Below, in pieces: positions 52,387 through 63,232 of a DNA stretch of 64,000 nt. Position numbers and translations under genes: made by a program. The stretch comes from Rana temporaria (taxonomy: Eukaryota > Chordata > Amphibia > Anura > Ranidae), in assembly GCF_905171775.1 (NCBI RefSeq), contig NC_053490.1, forward strand, positions 28,881,042-28,945,041, given 5' to 3'. Within the stretch, counting starts at the first letter, position 1, and each line of letters starts with the position of its first letter. The notes beneath the pieces were generated by a model. That model worked only from the letters and a program-made list of their open reading frames with translations. It did no database searches and was not told the origin of the DNA.

Positions 52387-53292
52387 TGGCCTAGATTCAG
52401 GTACGGCCGATCTACGTTGCGCGGGCGTAGCGTACCGTATTTACGCTACGCCGCCGCAACTTAGAGAGGCAAGTGCTGTATTCACAAAGCACTTGCCTCC
52501 TAAGTTACGGCGGCGTAGCGTAAATGGGCCGGCGTAAGCGCGCGTAATTCAAAGTAGACTGTAGGGGGCGTGTTGTATTTAAATGAGGCTTGACCCCATG
52601 TAGATGCATGGCCGAACGAACGGCGCATGCGCGCGCATGCTCAGTATCACGTCGTATTTACGCCCAAAGAAACGTCGGCTCAATGCCTGTGACGTGAACG
52701 TAATTTACGCACCGCCCTATTCGCGTACGACTTACGCAAACAACGTAAAAAGATACGCTTGTTCCGACGTCCATACTTTGCATGGGATGCGCCACCTAGA
52801 GACCAGCTTTATCTTTACGCCGGCATATCTCTAACGTAAACGGCGTAACTAATTGCGACGGGCGCACATACGTTCGTGAATCGGCGTATCTAGTCATTTG
52901 CATATTCAACGCCGGACTAGGGTTGCCACCTCATCCCTTTAAAACAGAACACATATGAATTACACAGGTTCTGTGGCTGATTAAGGTGGTAATTGAACTC
53001 AAGTGGAACCTTATCTAAATAAAATTAGCCTCAGAACCAGTGTAATTCATATGTGTTCTGTTTTAAAGGGATGAGGTGGCAACCCTACGCCGGACTCAAT
53101 GGAAGCGCCACCTAGCGGCCAGCGTAAATATGCACCCTAAGATACGACGGCGTAGAAGACTTACGCCGCTCGTATCTTAGCCTAATTTAAGCGTATCTGG
53201 TTTCCAGAATACGCTTAAATTTAGGACGGCGTAGATTCAGAGTTACGACAGCGTATCTACTGATACGCCGGCGTAACTGTACCTGAATCCAC
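52387..53292. mobile_element. CpG-rich palindromic MITE (copy 6), interrupted by a hAT MITE
   Basis: GGCCTAGATTCAGGTACGG...CTGTACCTGAATCCACC. GTAGCGTAAAT hairpins lie at the left and AACGTAATTTACGC in the core. The target duplication is not clear, perhaps CAT. The hAT MITE at 52918-53087 splits it between GCCGGAC and TCAATGGAAGCGCC. Confidence 0.8.
52918..53087. mobile_element. hAT MITE, 170 bp, perfect 8-bp duplication CGCCGGAC
   Basis: TAGGGTTGCCACCTCATCCC and GGGATGAGGTGGCAACCCTA are perfect ends; TTTAAAACAGAACACATATG extends the arms to about 45 bp. CGCCGGAC is at 52910-52917 and 53088-53095. The TAGGG start is typical of hAT. It is the youngest layer of this nest. Confidence 0.95.
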
Positions 53293-54539
53293 CTACATGA
53301 GTTTAAAAAAGCTTTAAAAAAAGAGACTCTCTATAGCCAAAACAGACAAACACTGGCACAAAGGTCATGAAATCTCAGCTGAGCAGACCTGTTGTGGTTT
53401 TCTATTTCAGGACACAGAGATAAAAATAACGTACCTGTGAGTGGGCTGGTCTGTGGTGTCCGCCCAGTTTCACCTCACAGGAGTGGTGCTCTGACCCACC
53501 GCACCCACGCCCTTGTGATTCTGCTGCCATGGCAACCAGTCCAGGTAAACGCATCAGTGAATTCGGTGTGCCCGTGCACCAGACTCCTCTCCTCCTGAGT
53601 GCCAGAGCCACGACTACCAGCACCAAACTCCGCACAAGTCACATACCCTCCCCGGGGACACGACAGCCACCGTTCACAGGCTTCTTAGGCTGCCAGTGTG
53701 TGGCGCCCGGGCAAACCCCATTTCCATTGTTTACCAAAAAGGAGGTGCCAAGACCAATTTGTCTGTGAATAGAAGAGATAAGTTTTGGCTCTGGGCCCTG
53801 AATTCCAGCTCTCTGTTTGCTCGTCTTTAGATGCAATGAGTGATGACTTTGTCCTGCATTAGTGTGGCGTGCTGTTTACTCCTCGGTGGAAATTGGTTTT
53901 ATAGGTTCATAACCCTTTAAACGAAAAGTTGATGTCTGGGACTTGGCTGACTGCTTCACATGACATCACTCATGTGACAGGGACACCAAAAACAAAAGAA
54001 TATTCAGCTATGTACTGTATGTATCTGATTGGCCCAACTCCAGACATTTTTTTTTTTTAAATAAAATTCAGAAGTATAAGTACTTCTGTCTATAATTGCT
54101 GCCTGTTAACCTGTTGGGAAGATTTGCCCTCACTTCCTGTCCCTGTGACACCAAAACAGGAAATTGGGGGAGTGTCAAGCTAGTCATACATGGATCCAAA
54201 TTCAGCTGGTTCAGCAGGGACCAGACATATTCCGATCCATGTGTGGCCACTGCGGTTGAACTTCGACTTCTGCGGTCAACTTCGACTTCTACTGTCCTAT
54301 CGGATAAAATCCGATTGATTCGTGCTGCAGTGCTGCCACTTTCCTGGCTTACTTTACCGATCACTGAGGCCAAGAATCCATCTGGCACTTGCAGAGGCTT
54401 GCCATAGAGATAAGTGATGGCAAGATGGCTGCTACTCATCTCTATGCCCTTGGAGGACCGGAGCGACCTCTTCATGTAACTTCCGGTTCACAGGCCATGT
54501 AAACATGTTTTTTTTTTTTTTCTTAAAGCAAAAGATACT
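53293..54539. other. repeat-poor block with a weak exon candidate
   Basis: On the minus strand, 53435-53530 is an ATG-initiated 32-codon open block (MAAESQGRGCGGSEHHSC...) followed by CACAG|GTACGT, an excellent donor in phase 0. The protein is not recognised and is not the MYO7A N-terminus I expect. The remainder (53640-54480) shows no exon or repeat terminus that I can assign. Confidence 0.25.
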
Positions 54540-55139
54540 GGCCCAGATTCAGCATAGCTTGCGCTTTATTTGCGCGGGGCACAGGGCAACGATTTAAATT
54601 AGGCACGCGCCCGCGCCGAGCGTACAGCGCATGCTCCGTCGGGAAACTTTCCCGACGTGCATTGCGGCAAATGACGTCGCAACGACGTCATTTGCTTCAA
54701 AGTGAACGTGAATGGCGTCCAGCGCCATTCACGAAGCACTTACGCAAACGCCGTGAAAATCAAATTTCACGGCACGGGAGCGGCGGCTATACTTTAGCAT
54801 TGGCTGCCCCTACTATTAGAAGGGGCAGCCTTGCGCTAAAGTAGCCGTACGGAAACTCCGTACCTGGCTTGCGCGGGGCCCGCGCAAGCTTGTGAATCAG
54901 TGGTAGTATGCAATTTGCATACTACACGCTGATACACAATGGGAGCGCCCCCTAGCGGCCCCCGCAAGAATGCAGCCTAAAATCTGCGAGGCATAAGAGC
55001 CTTATGCCGCGCAGATTTTAGGCTGCAGCCGGTGTAACGAGGTTCCTGAATCAGGAGAACTCGTTACGCCGGCGCAAGTCAGCAATTGCGCCGTGTAACC
55101 TATGGTTACACGGGCGCAATTGCTTTCTGAATCTGGGCC
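54540..55139. mobile_element. CpG-rich palindromic MITE (copy 7)
   Basis: GGCCCAGATTCAGCATAGC...TTTCTGAATCTGGGCC. AAATGACGTCGCAACGACGT-CATTTGC (54670-54694) is the inverted GACGTC pair of the family. GGCTGCCCCTACTATTAGAA lies within a further hairpin. Flanking ACT/ATT do not match exactly. Confidence 0.85.
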
Positions 55140-55158
55140 ATTTTTTTTTATATATTTT

Positions 55159-55866
55159 GGGGCAGATCCACAAAGAGAGTACGCCGGCGTATCTACTGAT
55201 ACGCCGGCGTACTTTAAAATTTCCCGCGTCGTATCTTTGTTTTGAATCCTCAAAACAAGATACGACAGCATTTGGGTTCGATCCAACAGGCGTACGTCTT
55301 CGTACGCCCTCGGATCGTAGATGCAATACTTTGGCGTCCTCTGGGTGGCGTTCCCGTCGAGTATGCAAATTAGCTATTTCCGACGATCCACGAACGTACG
55401 AGCGACCGTCGCATTTCCTTACGTCGTTTTTTTTCGGATTTTTCCGGCGTATAGTTAAAGCTGCTATTTGGTGGCGTACTCAATGTTAAGTATGGCCGAC
55501 GTTCCCGCGTATAATTTTAAATATTCTACGTCGTTTGCGTAAGTCGTCGTGAATGGGGCTGGACGCAATTTACGTTCACGTTGAAAACACTGACGTCCAT
55601 GCGACGTCATTTAGCGCATTGCACGGCGGGAAATTTAGGGACGCGCATGCGCAGTTCGTTTGGCGCGGGGACGGGCTTCATTTAAATGAAACACGCCCCC
55701 TACTCGCCACATTTGAATTAAGCGCCCTTACGCCGCGAGAGATGGACTACGCCGCCGTAACTTTGGGCGCAAATTCGTTGTGGATTCGAACCAAGTCTAA
55801 AAAGTTACGGCGGCGTAGTGTATCTCAGATACGCTGCGCTGGGGCAGATCTTTGTGGATCTGCCCC
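55159..55866. mobile_element. CpG-rich palindromic MITE, TTT duplication (copy 8)
   Basis: GGGGCAGATCCACAAAGAG...CTTTGTGGATCTGCCCC with TTT on both sides (55156-55158, 55867-55869). TACGCCGGCGTATCTACTGA begins an inner hairpin. It lies only 20 bp from copy 7. Core GTCATTTAGCGCATTGCACG and GTAAGTCGTCGTGAATGGGG match the others in reverse. Confidence 0.88.
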
Positions 55867-55873
55867 TTTGCTT

Positions 55874-56988
55874 TTAACCACTTGTCCACCGGGCCTATTT
55901 TGGCACTTCTCTCCTTCATGTAAAAATCACAATTCTTTTGCTAGAAAATTAATCAGAACCCCCAAACATTATATATATTTTTTTAGCAGACACCCTAGGG
56001 AATAAAATGGCGGTCATTGCAACTTTTTTTCTCCCACGGTATTTGCGCAATAATTTTTCAAACGCCCTTTTTTGGAAAAAAAAACGGTTTCATGAACTAA
56101 AAAATAACGAAACAGTAAAGTTAGCCCAATTTTTTTGTATAATGTGAAAGATGTTATGCCGAGTAAATAGATACCTAACATGTCACACTTTAAAATTGCG
56201 CACACTCATGGAATGACGCCAAAATTTGCTACTTAAAAATCTCCATAGGTGACGCTTTAACATTTTTTACAGGTTACTATTTTCGAGTTACAGAGGAGGT
56301 CTAGTGCTAGAATATTTTGCACACACTCTAACGCACGCGACAATACCTCACATGTGAGGTTTGAACGGCGTTTACATATGTGGGCGGGACTTGCATGCGT
56401 GTTCGCTTCTGCACGCGAGATAACGGGGACAGGGGCGTTATTTTACTTAACTTCTTTTATTTTTACACTTTATCACTTTTATTCCTATTACAAGGAATGT
56501 AAACATCCCTTGTAATAGGAATCAGTGTGACAGGTCCTCAATAAGACCCCACATCTCTCCTCCAGGCTTACAAGCATGAAATCGGTGAAAAAAAAATCAC
56601 CGATCACATGCCGACAGCCGCTTGTTTACTTTCAGGTACCGGGCGTGACGTCATAACGTTGCGCCCGGGCCTCCAACGGTCATAGAGATGACTGGTGACC
56701 ATTTGGTCACCAGTCATCTCTATGCTTTCCAGGCAGCGCTGACCGATTCGCTCTCCGGGACCCGATGGCACGGGAGAGCCCGGAGAAGCACCGGATGGTG
56801 GCGGGAGGGGGGAGACGTCCCCTCCCGCTGCCTATAAGAACGATCAAGTGGCGGAACCGCTGCTTTTATCAATCTTATCGCGCACAGAATCGATATCTAA
56901 ATGATGCCTGTAGCTGCACCCATCATTCAGATATCACCGCACAAATTGGAGGACGTCATATGACGTCCTCCCGTGGACAAGTGGTTAA
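55874..56988. mobile_element. TTAA/CCACTT-terminated element of a second subfamily
   Basis: TTAA-CCACTTGTCCACCGGG...CCGTGGACAAGTGG-TTAA, a 12-bp or longer inverted end with TTAA on both sides. The interior is unlike the other copies: CCAAACATTATATAT, AATAAAATGGCGGTCATTGC, TTACAGAGGAGGTCTAGTGC, an inverted CCTATTACAAGG pair (56480-56520) and GGTGACCATTTGGTCACC. No open frame suggests a transposase. Confidence 0.88.
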
Positions 56989-58106
56989 GGGTAGAGGAGA
57001 TATTTAGGGTCTTTTAGACCCCAGATCTCTCCATAAAGGGGATCTGTCATGGGTGGCGGTCGCTCCATCTGGTGACATATTTTTCTTTCACTAGTAATGG
57101 CAGCAATCAGCGACTCTCTGCCCGTCGCCGCTGCCGCCCGCCTCACAGCCTGTGAAGTCTTACTCTCCGGGCCCCCTGGCTACTACGGGGCGGGGAGCGA
57201 AGGAAGATCACTCTGTCAGGAAAGGCAAGGAGATAAGCAGGCAGGCGCCTGGCTGGGACTTGTGCCAAGGCAGAACAACATGCGAGCGGAGCTGAATGGG
57301 CATGAAGAAATATTCCCTCCGCTCCGACTAGCACAGGATCATCAGAAAGGGGCACAGATAATGGAAAAAAATACACTGCACTGACTGTCTTTGAAATTGC
57401 CCCTGTTCAAATCCAATCCTAGGACAAAACCGGGGACAGACTTGGTCAGGGGACAGTGTCCTCAATCCGGGGAATGTCCCCGGAAACCGGGGATGTCTGG
57501 TCACCCTACATTAGGGGTGCCCCCCCCCCCTAATCCATGATCCTGGCCCCTAATCTCCATACAGGGCACCGGATGCATGGATTTCAATGTTTTTTTTTTT
57601 AAGCGCATGATTAGAGCCTGAGCCTGAAGCTCTAATTTGCTTCAAAAAAGGGTGGGCTCAGGGCGCAGAGCACTGCGCCCTGAGCCCACCCAGTTGTGTG
57701 ACATTAGCAAATTAAAATTCGCTAATATCTTCCTGCTTCTCCTCCCGGCCAATCAGGAAGCGGGTCCTGAGACCTGTTTTTTTCTCTGTCGGAATTCCAT
57801 ACAGACGAACATAAAAAAAGAGAACCAAAGAGGAATTTCCGACTGAAAAAGTCTGATGGGGCATACACATGGTCGAAATATCCAATGAAAAAATTCCGTC
57901 TGACTTTTTTCATCAGAAATTCCGACCGTGTGTAAGCGGCATCAGACATTAAAAATAAAACCAGAACAAAAATGTGGGACTTTTAGGCCTCTTGCACACT
58001 GCAGCCATTTTTTTTTTTCAAAGCTTTTACAGGTCATCAGGTTAATAGTAAAGGACGGCTTTAGACTTATTGCTCTCACTCCAGCTGCCATGCATTAAAC
58101 TTTAAT
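56989..58106. other. mixed old repeat ends, no gene recognised
   Basis: 57420-57518 ends GGGGATGTCTGGTCACCCT, the inverse of a hAT-type AGGGTGACCAGAC terminus, without a clear partner. 57097-57384 is open on the plus strand (starts MAAISDSLPVAAAARLTACE) but has no splice or homology support. 57770-57944 is half of a GTACACACG-family element (TCCGACCGTGTGTAAGCGGC). Confidence 0.4.
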
Positions 58107-58778
58107 AGGTAGATTCAGTAAGAGTTAGGCCGGCTTATCAGTAGATAAGCCGACCTAACTCAGAATCTAAGCCGACTTATGTTTAAGTGTATGCTCAAAC
58201 AGAGATACGCTTAAACATATCTAAGATAGGACGGCTTGCGCCGTCCTATATTAGATTGCAATATTTCGGTTGGCCGCTAGGCGGCGCTTTCATTGCGGTC
58301 GGCGTAGAATATGTAAATGAGAAGATACGCCGATTCACGAACGTACGTCCGGCCCGACGCAGTACTTTTACGCCGTTTACGTTAGAGATAGGCCGCCGTT
58401 CCCGCGTCAAAATTCGAATTTTTTACGCCGTTTGCGTAAGTCGTCAGGATTTACGTTGTTTACGTCCACGTCGAAATCAATAGGCCCGTGCGGCGTACTT
58501 GGCCGCAATGCACACTGGGAACTGTAGGCGCCCGGCGCATGCGCAGTTCGCAAAAAATGTAAAAAACGTAAGGTCAAGCCCCATTGACATAAAACACGCC
58601 CCCCTCAAACACATTTGAATTAGGCGCCCTTACGTCCGCCGATTTAGGCTACGCCGCCGTAACTTAGCAGGTAAGTACATTGTGAATCATGTACTTGCCT
58701 GGCTAACTTACGGCGGCGTAGCTTAAATTCCTTAAGCTACGCCGCCGCAAAGTTAAGCAAATGTACCCGAATCTAGCT
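58107..58778. mobile_element. CpG-rich palindromic MITE (copy 9)
   Basis: GGTAGATTCAGTAAGAG...GAATCTAGC. GGCCGGCTTATCAGTAGATA-AGCCG hairpin at the left, CTTACGGCGGCGTAGC hairpin at the right, CGGCGCATGCGCAGTTCG in the core. Ends are decayed and the duplication is uncertain. Confidence 0.8.
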
Positions 58779-59365
58779 ATAATTCTTTTTCTGTTTATTT
58801 TATTTTTTTAACTTAACTTTATTAGAATGGTACCCATATCTACAGTATGTGAATTGTGAACACTTTCATTTCAGTTTCAATACAACATAAATCTTTTTTT
58901 TTTAGAGAAGTATTTATATATTATCTACTACAAGAAAGAAAAAGGAGTACCTGCCGCAGAATGACCATCTTGTCACTTTATTCAGAGACATCAAGCAGCG
59001 GTATCTGGGGACAGACAAAACATTTATTATTATAACACGAAGAATTATTGGCTTTTACAGCATTGTGTATGCGTTACAACATGTGCCCCGAACAACGGCC
59101 CCATATGGTGTCAGCTGCCTTTTATCAGCAGTCCTGTAATGACATTAGCATAGCCATAGCCCATTGTGCCTGTTCAGCCGTAATCTGTTAATGAATGGAG
59201 AATTAAATTCCTATTGATAAATTGGACACGCCACTCGTCCTTTACATCTCCCAGGAGAAGACTTCAGCTAATTTCCCTGTGCTGGATTGCAGCATACATA
59301 CCTGTGACACCATGTAGAACAAGGCTGCGTATACTATATATACACACAAAAATACAATAAATATA
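58779..59365. other. repeat-free block, candidate conserved non-coding sequence
   Basis: 59040-59230 is motif-dense, including GTCCTGTAATGACATTAGCA, AATCTGTTAATGAATGG and ATTAAATTCCTATTGATAAA, with multiple TAAT cores and CATTGTG. It looks like a developmental enhancer-type conserved element, but conservation is untested. No exon was found. Confidence 0.35.
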
Positions 59366-59662
59366 CTGTGCCTTGAAAAAGTATTCAAAAATTTTCCACA
59401 TTCTGTCATGTTACAACCAAAAACGTAAATGTATTTTATTGGGATTTTGTGTGACAGACCAACACAAAGGGGCACAAGCGGAAGGAAAATAATAAATGAT
59501 TTACCACATTTTTTATAAATAATTATCTGAAAAGTGTGGGGGGGGTACGTTTGTATAGCGCCCCCCCCCCAAGAGTCAATACTTTGTAGAACCTCCAGTC
59601 CTTTCACTGCAATTACAGCTGCAAGTCTTTTTGGGGATGTCTCTACCAGCTTTGCACATCTA

Positions 59663-60368
59663 GGGCCAGATCCACATACATGTAGAACGGCGCAGCGTAT
59701 CAGAGATACACTACGCCACTGTACCTTACCTGGCGTTGTTTCGAATCCTCAGCGAATTTGCGCCGTAAGTTACGGCGGCGTAGTGTATTTCTGGCGGCGG
59801 ATTTGAAATTGGGCGGGTTGGGGGCGGGTTTCATTTAAATGATGCGCGTCCCCGCGCCGAATGTACTGCGCATGCGTTGTTGCGAAATTTCCCGCCGTGC
59901 ATTGCGCTAAATGACGTCGCTAGGACGTCATTTTTTTAACTTAGACGTGAGTTACGTCCATCCCTATTCACGGTCGACTTACGCAAAAAATAAAATTCAA
60001 ATTTCGACGCGGGAACGACGGCCATACTTAACATGGCAAGTCTACCTATATGCCGCAAAATACCAGCTTTAACTATACGCCGGAAAAAGCCGACTACAGA
60101 CGTTAGAAAATGCGACAGCCGCGCGTACGTTCGTGGATTGTCGTAATTCGCTAATTTGCATACCCGACACGGAAAACGCCACCCAGCGGACGCCAAAGTA
60201 TTGCATCTTAGATCCGAAGGTGTACGAGGACGTACACCTGTCGGATCTAACCCAGAAGCCGTCGTATCTTGTTTTGAGGATTCAAAACAACGATACGACG
60301 CGGGAAATTTGAAAGTACACCGGCGTATCAGTAGATACGCCGGCGTACTTCGTCTGTGAATCTGGCCC
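59663..60368. mobile_element. CpG-rich palindromic MITE, CTA duplication (copy 10), inside Tc1 transposase
   Basis: GGGCCAGATCCACATAC...CTGTGAATCTGGCCC with CTA at 59660-59662 and 60369-60371. Removing it with one CTA joins ERMSLS-RCAKLVE in frame, giving a coding empty site. TAAATGACGTCGCTAGGACG-TCATTT is present in the core. Confidence 0.93.
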
Positions 60369-61148
60369 CTAGAGAGGGACATTCTTTCCCATTCTTCTTT
60401 GAAAAATATCTCAAGCTCTGTCAGATTGGATGGAGAGCGTCCGTGAACAGCAAATTTCAAGTCTTGCCACAGATTCTCAATTGGATTTAGGTCTGGACTA
60501 TGACTGGACCATTCTAACACATGAATATGCTTTGATCTAAACTATTCCATTGTAGCTCTGGCTGTATGTTTAGGGTTGTTGTCCTGCTGGAAGGTGAACC
60601 TCCGCCCCGGTCTCAAGTCTTTTGCAGACTCCAACAGGTTTTCTTCTAAGATTGTCCTGTATTTGGCTCCATCCATCTTCCCATCAACTCTGACCAGCTT
60701 CCCTGTCCCTGCTGAAGAAAAGCATCCCCACAACATGATGCTGCCACCACCATGTTTCACGGTGGGGATGGTGTGTTCAGGGTGATGTGCCGTGTTAGTT
60801 TTCCGCCACACATAGCGTTTTGCTTTTAGACCAAAAATATCAATTTTAGTCTCATCTGAGCAGAGCACCTTCTTCCACATGTTTGCTGTGTCCCCCACAT
60901 GGCTTCTCACAAACTGCAAACGGGACTTCTTATGGTTTTATTTCAGCAATGGCTTTCTTCTTGTCACTCTTCCATAAAGATCAGATTTGTGTAGAGGACG
61001 ACTAATGGTTGTCCTGTGGACAGATTCTCCCCCCTGAGCTGTGGATCTCTGCAGAGTTACCATGGGCCTCTTGGCTGCTTCTCTGATTAATGCTCTCCTT
61101 GCCCGGCCTGTCAGTTTAGGTGGACGGCCATGTCTTGGTAGGTTTGCA

Positions 61149-61503
61149 TTTGTGGAAAGAGAGTTGCCGCTCTAGGTTGGTCTAATTGGTGATTGACCTC
61201 CTCTCAGAAGCCACGGGTGCTGGCAATGCGTATAGCAAAAAATTGAAGAAATGTGTCTGGACAGCCGCACTCCAAAAAAATCTTTGTTACCTTTTATTAG
61301 TAAAACAGGATAAAAGAACTACAAGCCACAGCAAAAAAACTGAACACACAGCTGACACGTTTCAAACTTATACTTAGTGCTTAATCATAGCTCATGATTA
61401 AGCACCAAGTATTAGTGTGAAACTTGTATTTTTTTTATCCTATTTTACTAATAAAAGGCAACAAAGATTTTTTTTGGGTGCGGCTGTCCAGACACATTTC
61501 TTC
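61149..61503. mobile_element. insert with 9-bp duplication and bidirectional poly(A) modules
   Basis: AGGTTTGCA is repeated at 61140-61148 and 61504-61512 around the insert. From 61245 it is a palindrome: GAAGAAATGTGTCTGGACAG pairs with CTGTCCAGACACATTTCTTC. AATAAA faces outward at 61450 (plus) and 61298 (minus). TGATTAAGCAC...GTGTGAAAC modules lie on both sides of the centre near 61393. The GCCGCACTCC inner end resembles GGCACTCC of the element at 12985. Confidence 0.8.
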
Positions 61504-61988
61504 AGGTTTGCAGTTGTGCCATACTCTTTCCATTTTCGGAGGATGGATTGAACAGAAGCTCTGTGAGATGTTCAAAGCTTGGGATATTTTTTTATAACCT
61601 AACCCTGATTTACACTTCTCCACAACTTTATCCCTGACCTGTCTGGTGTGTTCCTTGGCCTTCATGATGCAGTTTGTTCACTAAGGTTCTCTAACAAATC
61701 TCTGAGGGCTTCACAGAACAGCTGTATTTATACTGAGATTAAATTACACACAGGTGGACTCTATTTACTAATTAGGTGACTTTTGAAGGCAATTGGTTAC
61801 ACTGGGTTTTAGTTAGGGGTATCAGAGTAAAGGGGGCTGAATACAAATGCACGCCACACTTTTCAGTTTTTGTAAAAATTTGGGAAAAATCATTTATCGT
61901 TTTCCTTCCCCTTTACAATTATGTGGCACTTTGTGTTGGTCTATCACAAAAAATCACAATAAAACACATTTACGTTGGTTTTAACACG

Positions 61989-62449
61989 ACACTTCCACCA
62001 CCATGCTCGACTGTAGGCAAGACACACTTGTCTTTGTACTCCTCACCTGGTTGTCACCACACACGCTTGATACCATCTGAACCAAATTAGTTTATCTGGG
62101 TCTCATCAGACCACAGGAGATGGTTCCAGTAATCCATGTCCTTGGTCTGCTTGTCTTCAGCAAACTGTTTGCAGGCTTTCTTATGCATCATCTTTAGAAG
62201 AGTCTTCCTTCTGGGACGACAGCCATACAGACCAATTTGATGCAGTGTGTGGCGTATGGTCTGAGCACTGACAGGCTGACCCCCCACCTCTTCAACCTCT
62301 GCAGCAATGCTGGCAGCCCTCAAATGGCACTGAGCATGTGCACTCAACTTCTTTGGTCGACCACGGCGAGACCTGTTCTGAGTGAAACCTGTCCTGTGCC
62401 GGTGGACATTGCGTTCATAGCACCCGCAGATCAGCTCCTGCTGTGAATA
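61989..62449 (-). pseudogene. second Tc1-like transposase fragment
   Basis: The minus strand reads RRGRPKKLSAHAQCHLRAAS (GRPK hook and second helix-turn-helix), then GLYGCRPRRKTLL, then HLLWSDETQIN (first catalytic Asp). After a frame change come QPGEEYKDKCVLPTV and HGGGSV, with a TGA where Tc1 proteins have Trp. It is truncated at both ends: the first helix-turn-helix and the later catalytic residues are absent. It belongs to a different Tc1 group from its neighbour. Confidence 0.85.
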
Positions 62450-62899
62450 ATCACAGCAGAAGTGGCCAGCCAGTGGCGTGTGGGTGCCCCCTGCAGGTTG
62501 AAGTGCAGGATCATGAATATATATAGGTGATCCTATGCTGCCGCCCTGTAACAGTAAAACTCGGCAGTCAGCAAGTGGTTATGAAACAAGAGGCTGATAA
62601 ACGCTCGTTATTCTAAAAACACAAATGTCATCTTGGGTTTACACTACATACTGTATATTGTCAGCTTTAGACCTCGCAAACCTGCCCTTACATGGGCGTC
62701 TGCTCCCATAGGGCAAGGGGGGGGCAATTGACCCCCCTTGGAAAATCGAGAAGGTGTTTGAGCGGTCCCGGGCCGGATGTCACACAGGCACAGCAAGCAG
62801 AGTGAAGCCGCCTCCCCCTTCAGTGTTTATGTGTACACAGGGGGAGGGAACCTGCTCTGCCTGTGCCGCACTGATGTCGGATCTGAGGTAACGAATGGA
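62450..62899. other. no gene recognised
   Basis: Includes a G-run at 62719 and no exon or repeat terminus that I can assign. Confidence 0.4.
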
Positions 62900-63232
62900 A
62901 ATGGGGAGGGGGTCCTTCTGTGCTGAAGAAGGGATTTGTGCTGAATAGGGGGTCCATCTGTGCTGAAGGGGGGTCTGTACTGAAGGGGGTATGTGCTGAA
63001 GGGGGGGGGTCCATCTGTGCTGAAGGGGGGGGGGGTCTGTGCTGAATGGAGAGGTCTGTGCGAAATGGGGGGGGGTCTTTGCGGAATGGGGGGCCCATCT
63101 GTGCTGAATGGAGGGGTCTGTGCAGAATGGGGGGGTCTGTGCTGAAGAGGGGGTCCATCTGTGCTGAATGGAGGGGTCTGTGCTGAAGGAGGGGTCCATC
63201 TGTGCTGAAGGGGAGGTCTGTACATTCTCTAG
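62900..63232 (+). repeat. about 40-bp G-rich minisatellite (GGTCCATCTGTGCTGAA units)
   Basis: Alternating GGGGTCCATCTGTGCTGAA and GGTCTGTGCTGAAGGGG or GGTCTGTGCGAAATGGG half-units of about 20 bp, making a 40-bp higher-order unit. Pro/Gln/Thr-rich minus-strand open frames are artefacts of the array. Confidence 0.92.

Larger units (their letters stand above)
59557..61665 (-). pseudogene. Tc1-like transposase pseudogene (DDE)
   Basis: The N-terminus MKAKEHTRQVRDKVVEKCKS begins the paired-like helix-turn-helix that binds inverted repeats. HGRPPKLTGRARRALIREAA is the second helix-turn-helix with a GRPP hook. Catalytic region: CSDETKID (first Asp), FTFQQDNNPKHTA (second Asp), SPDLNPIENLWQDLK (Glu). 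C-terminus AAVIAVKGLEVLQS. Inactivating changes: TAG at 60542-60544, a frameshift after ALNISQ, a 9-bp-duplicating insert in the N-terminal third, and a MITE in the C-terminus. Normal length is about 340 residues. Confidence 0.9.
59366..61988 (-). mobile_element. Tc1-like transposon, nearly complete, two nested inserts
   Basis: The left end TA-CTGTGCCTTGAAAAAGTATTC and the inner right-end sequence GTGTTGGTCTATCACAAAAAATC, CATTTACGTTGG are inverted (left: CGTAAATGTATTTTATTGGG). The outer right inverted repeat is lost where a second Tc1-like fragment begins at about 61989. A transposase pseudogene lies on the minus strand. Insertions at 61149-61503 and 59663-60368 bring it from about 1.6 to 2.6 kb. 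Confidence 0.9.

Noticed and set aside
57097..57384. 95-residue frame MAAISDSLPVAAAARLTACE as a first exon
   Set aside because: No donor in frame, no recognised homology, and the next 100 bp belong to a hAT-type terminus.
59936..60520. 194-residue frame taken as one protein
   Set aside because: Only its first about 50 residues are Tc1 transposase; the remainder is read through the nested CpG-rich MITE.
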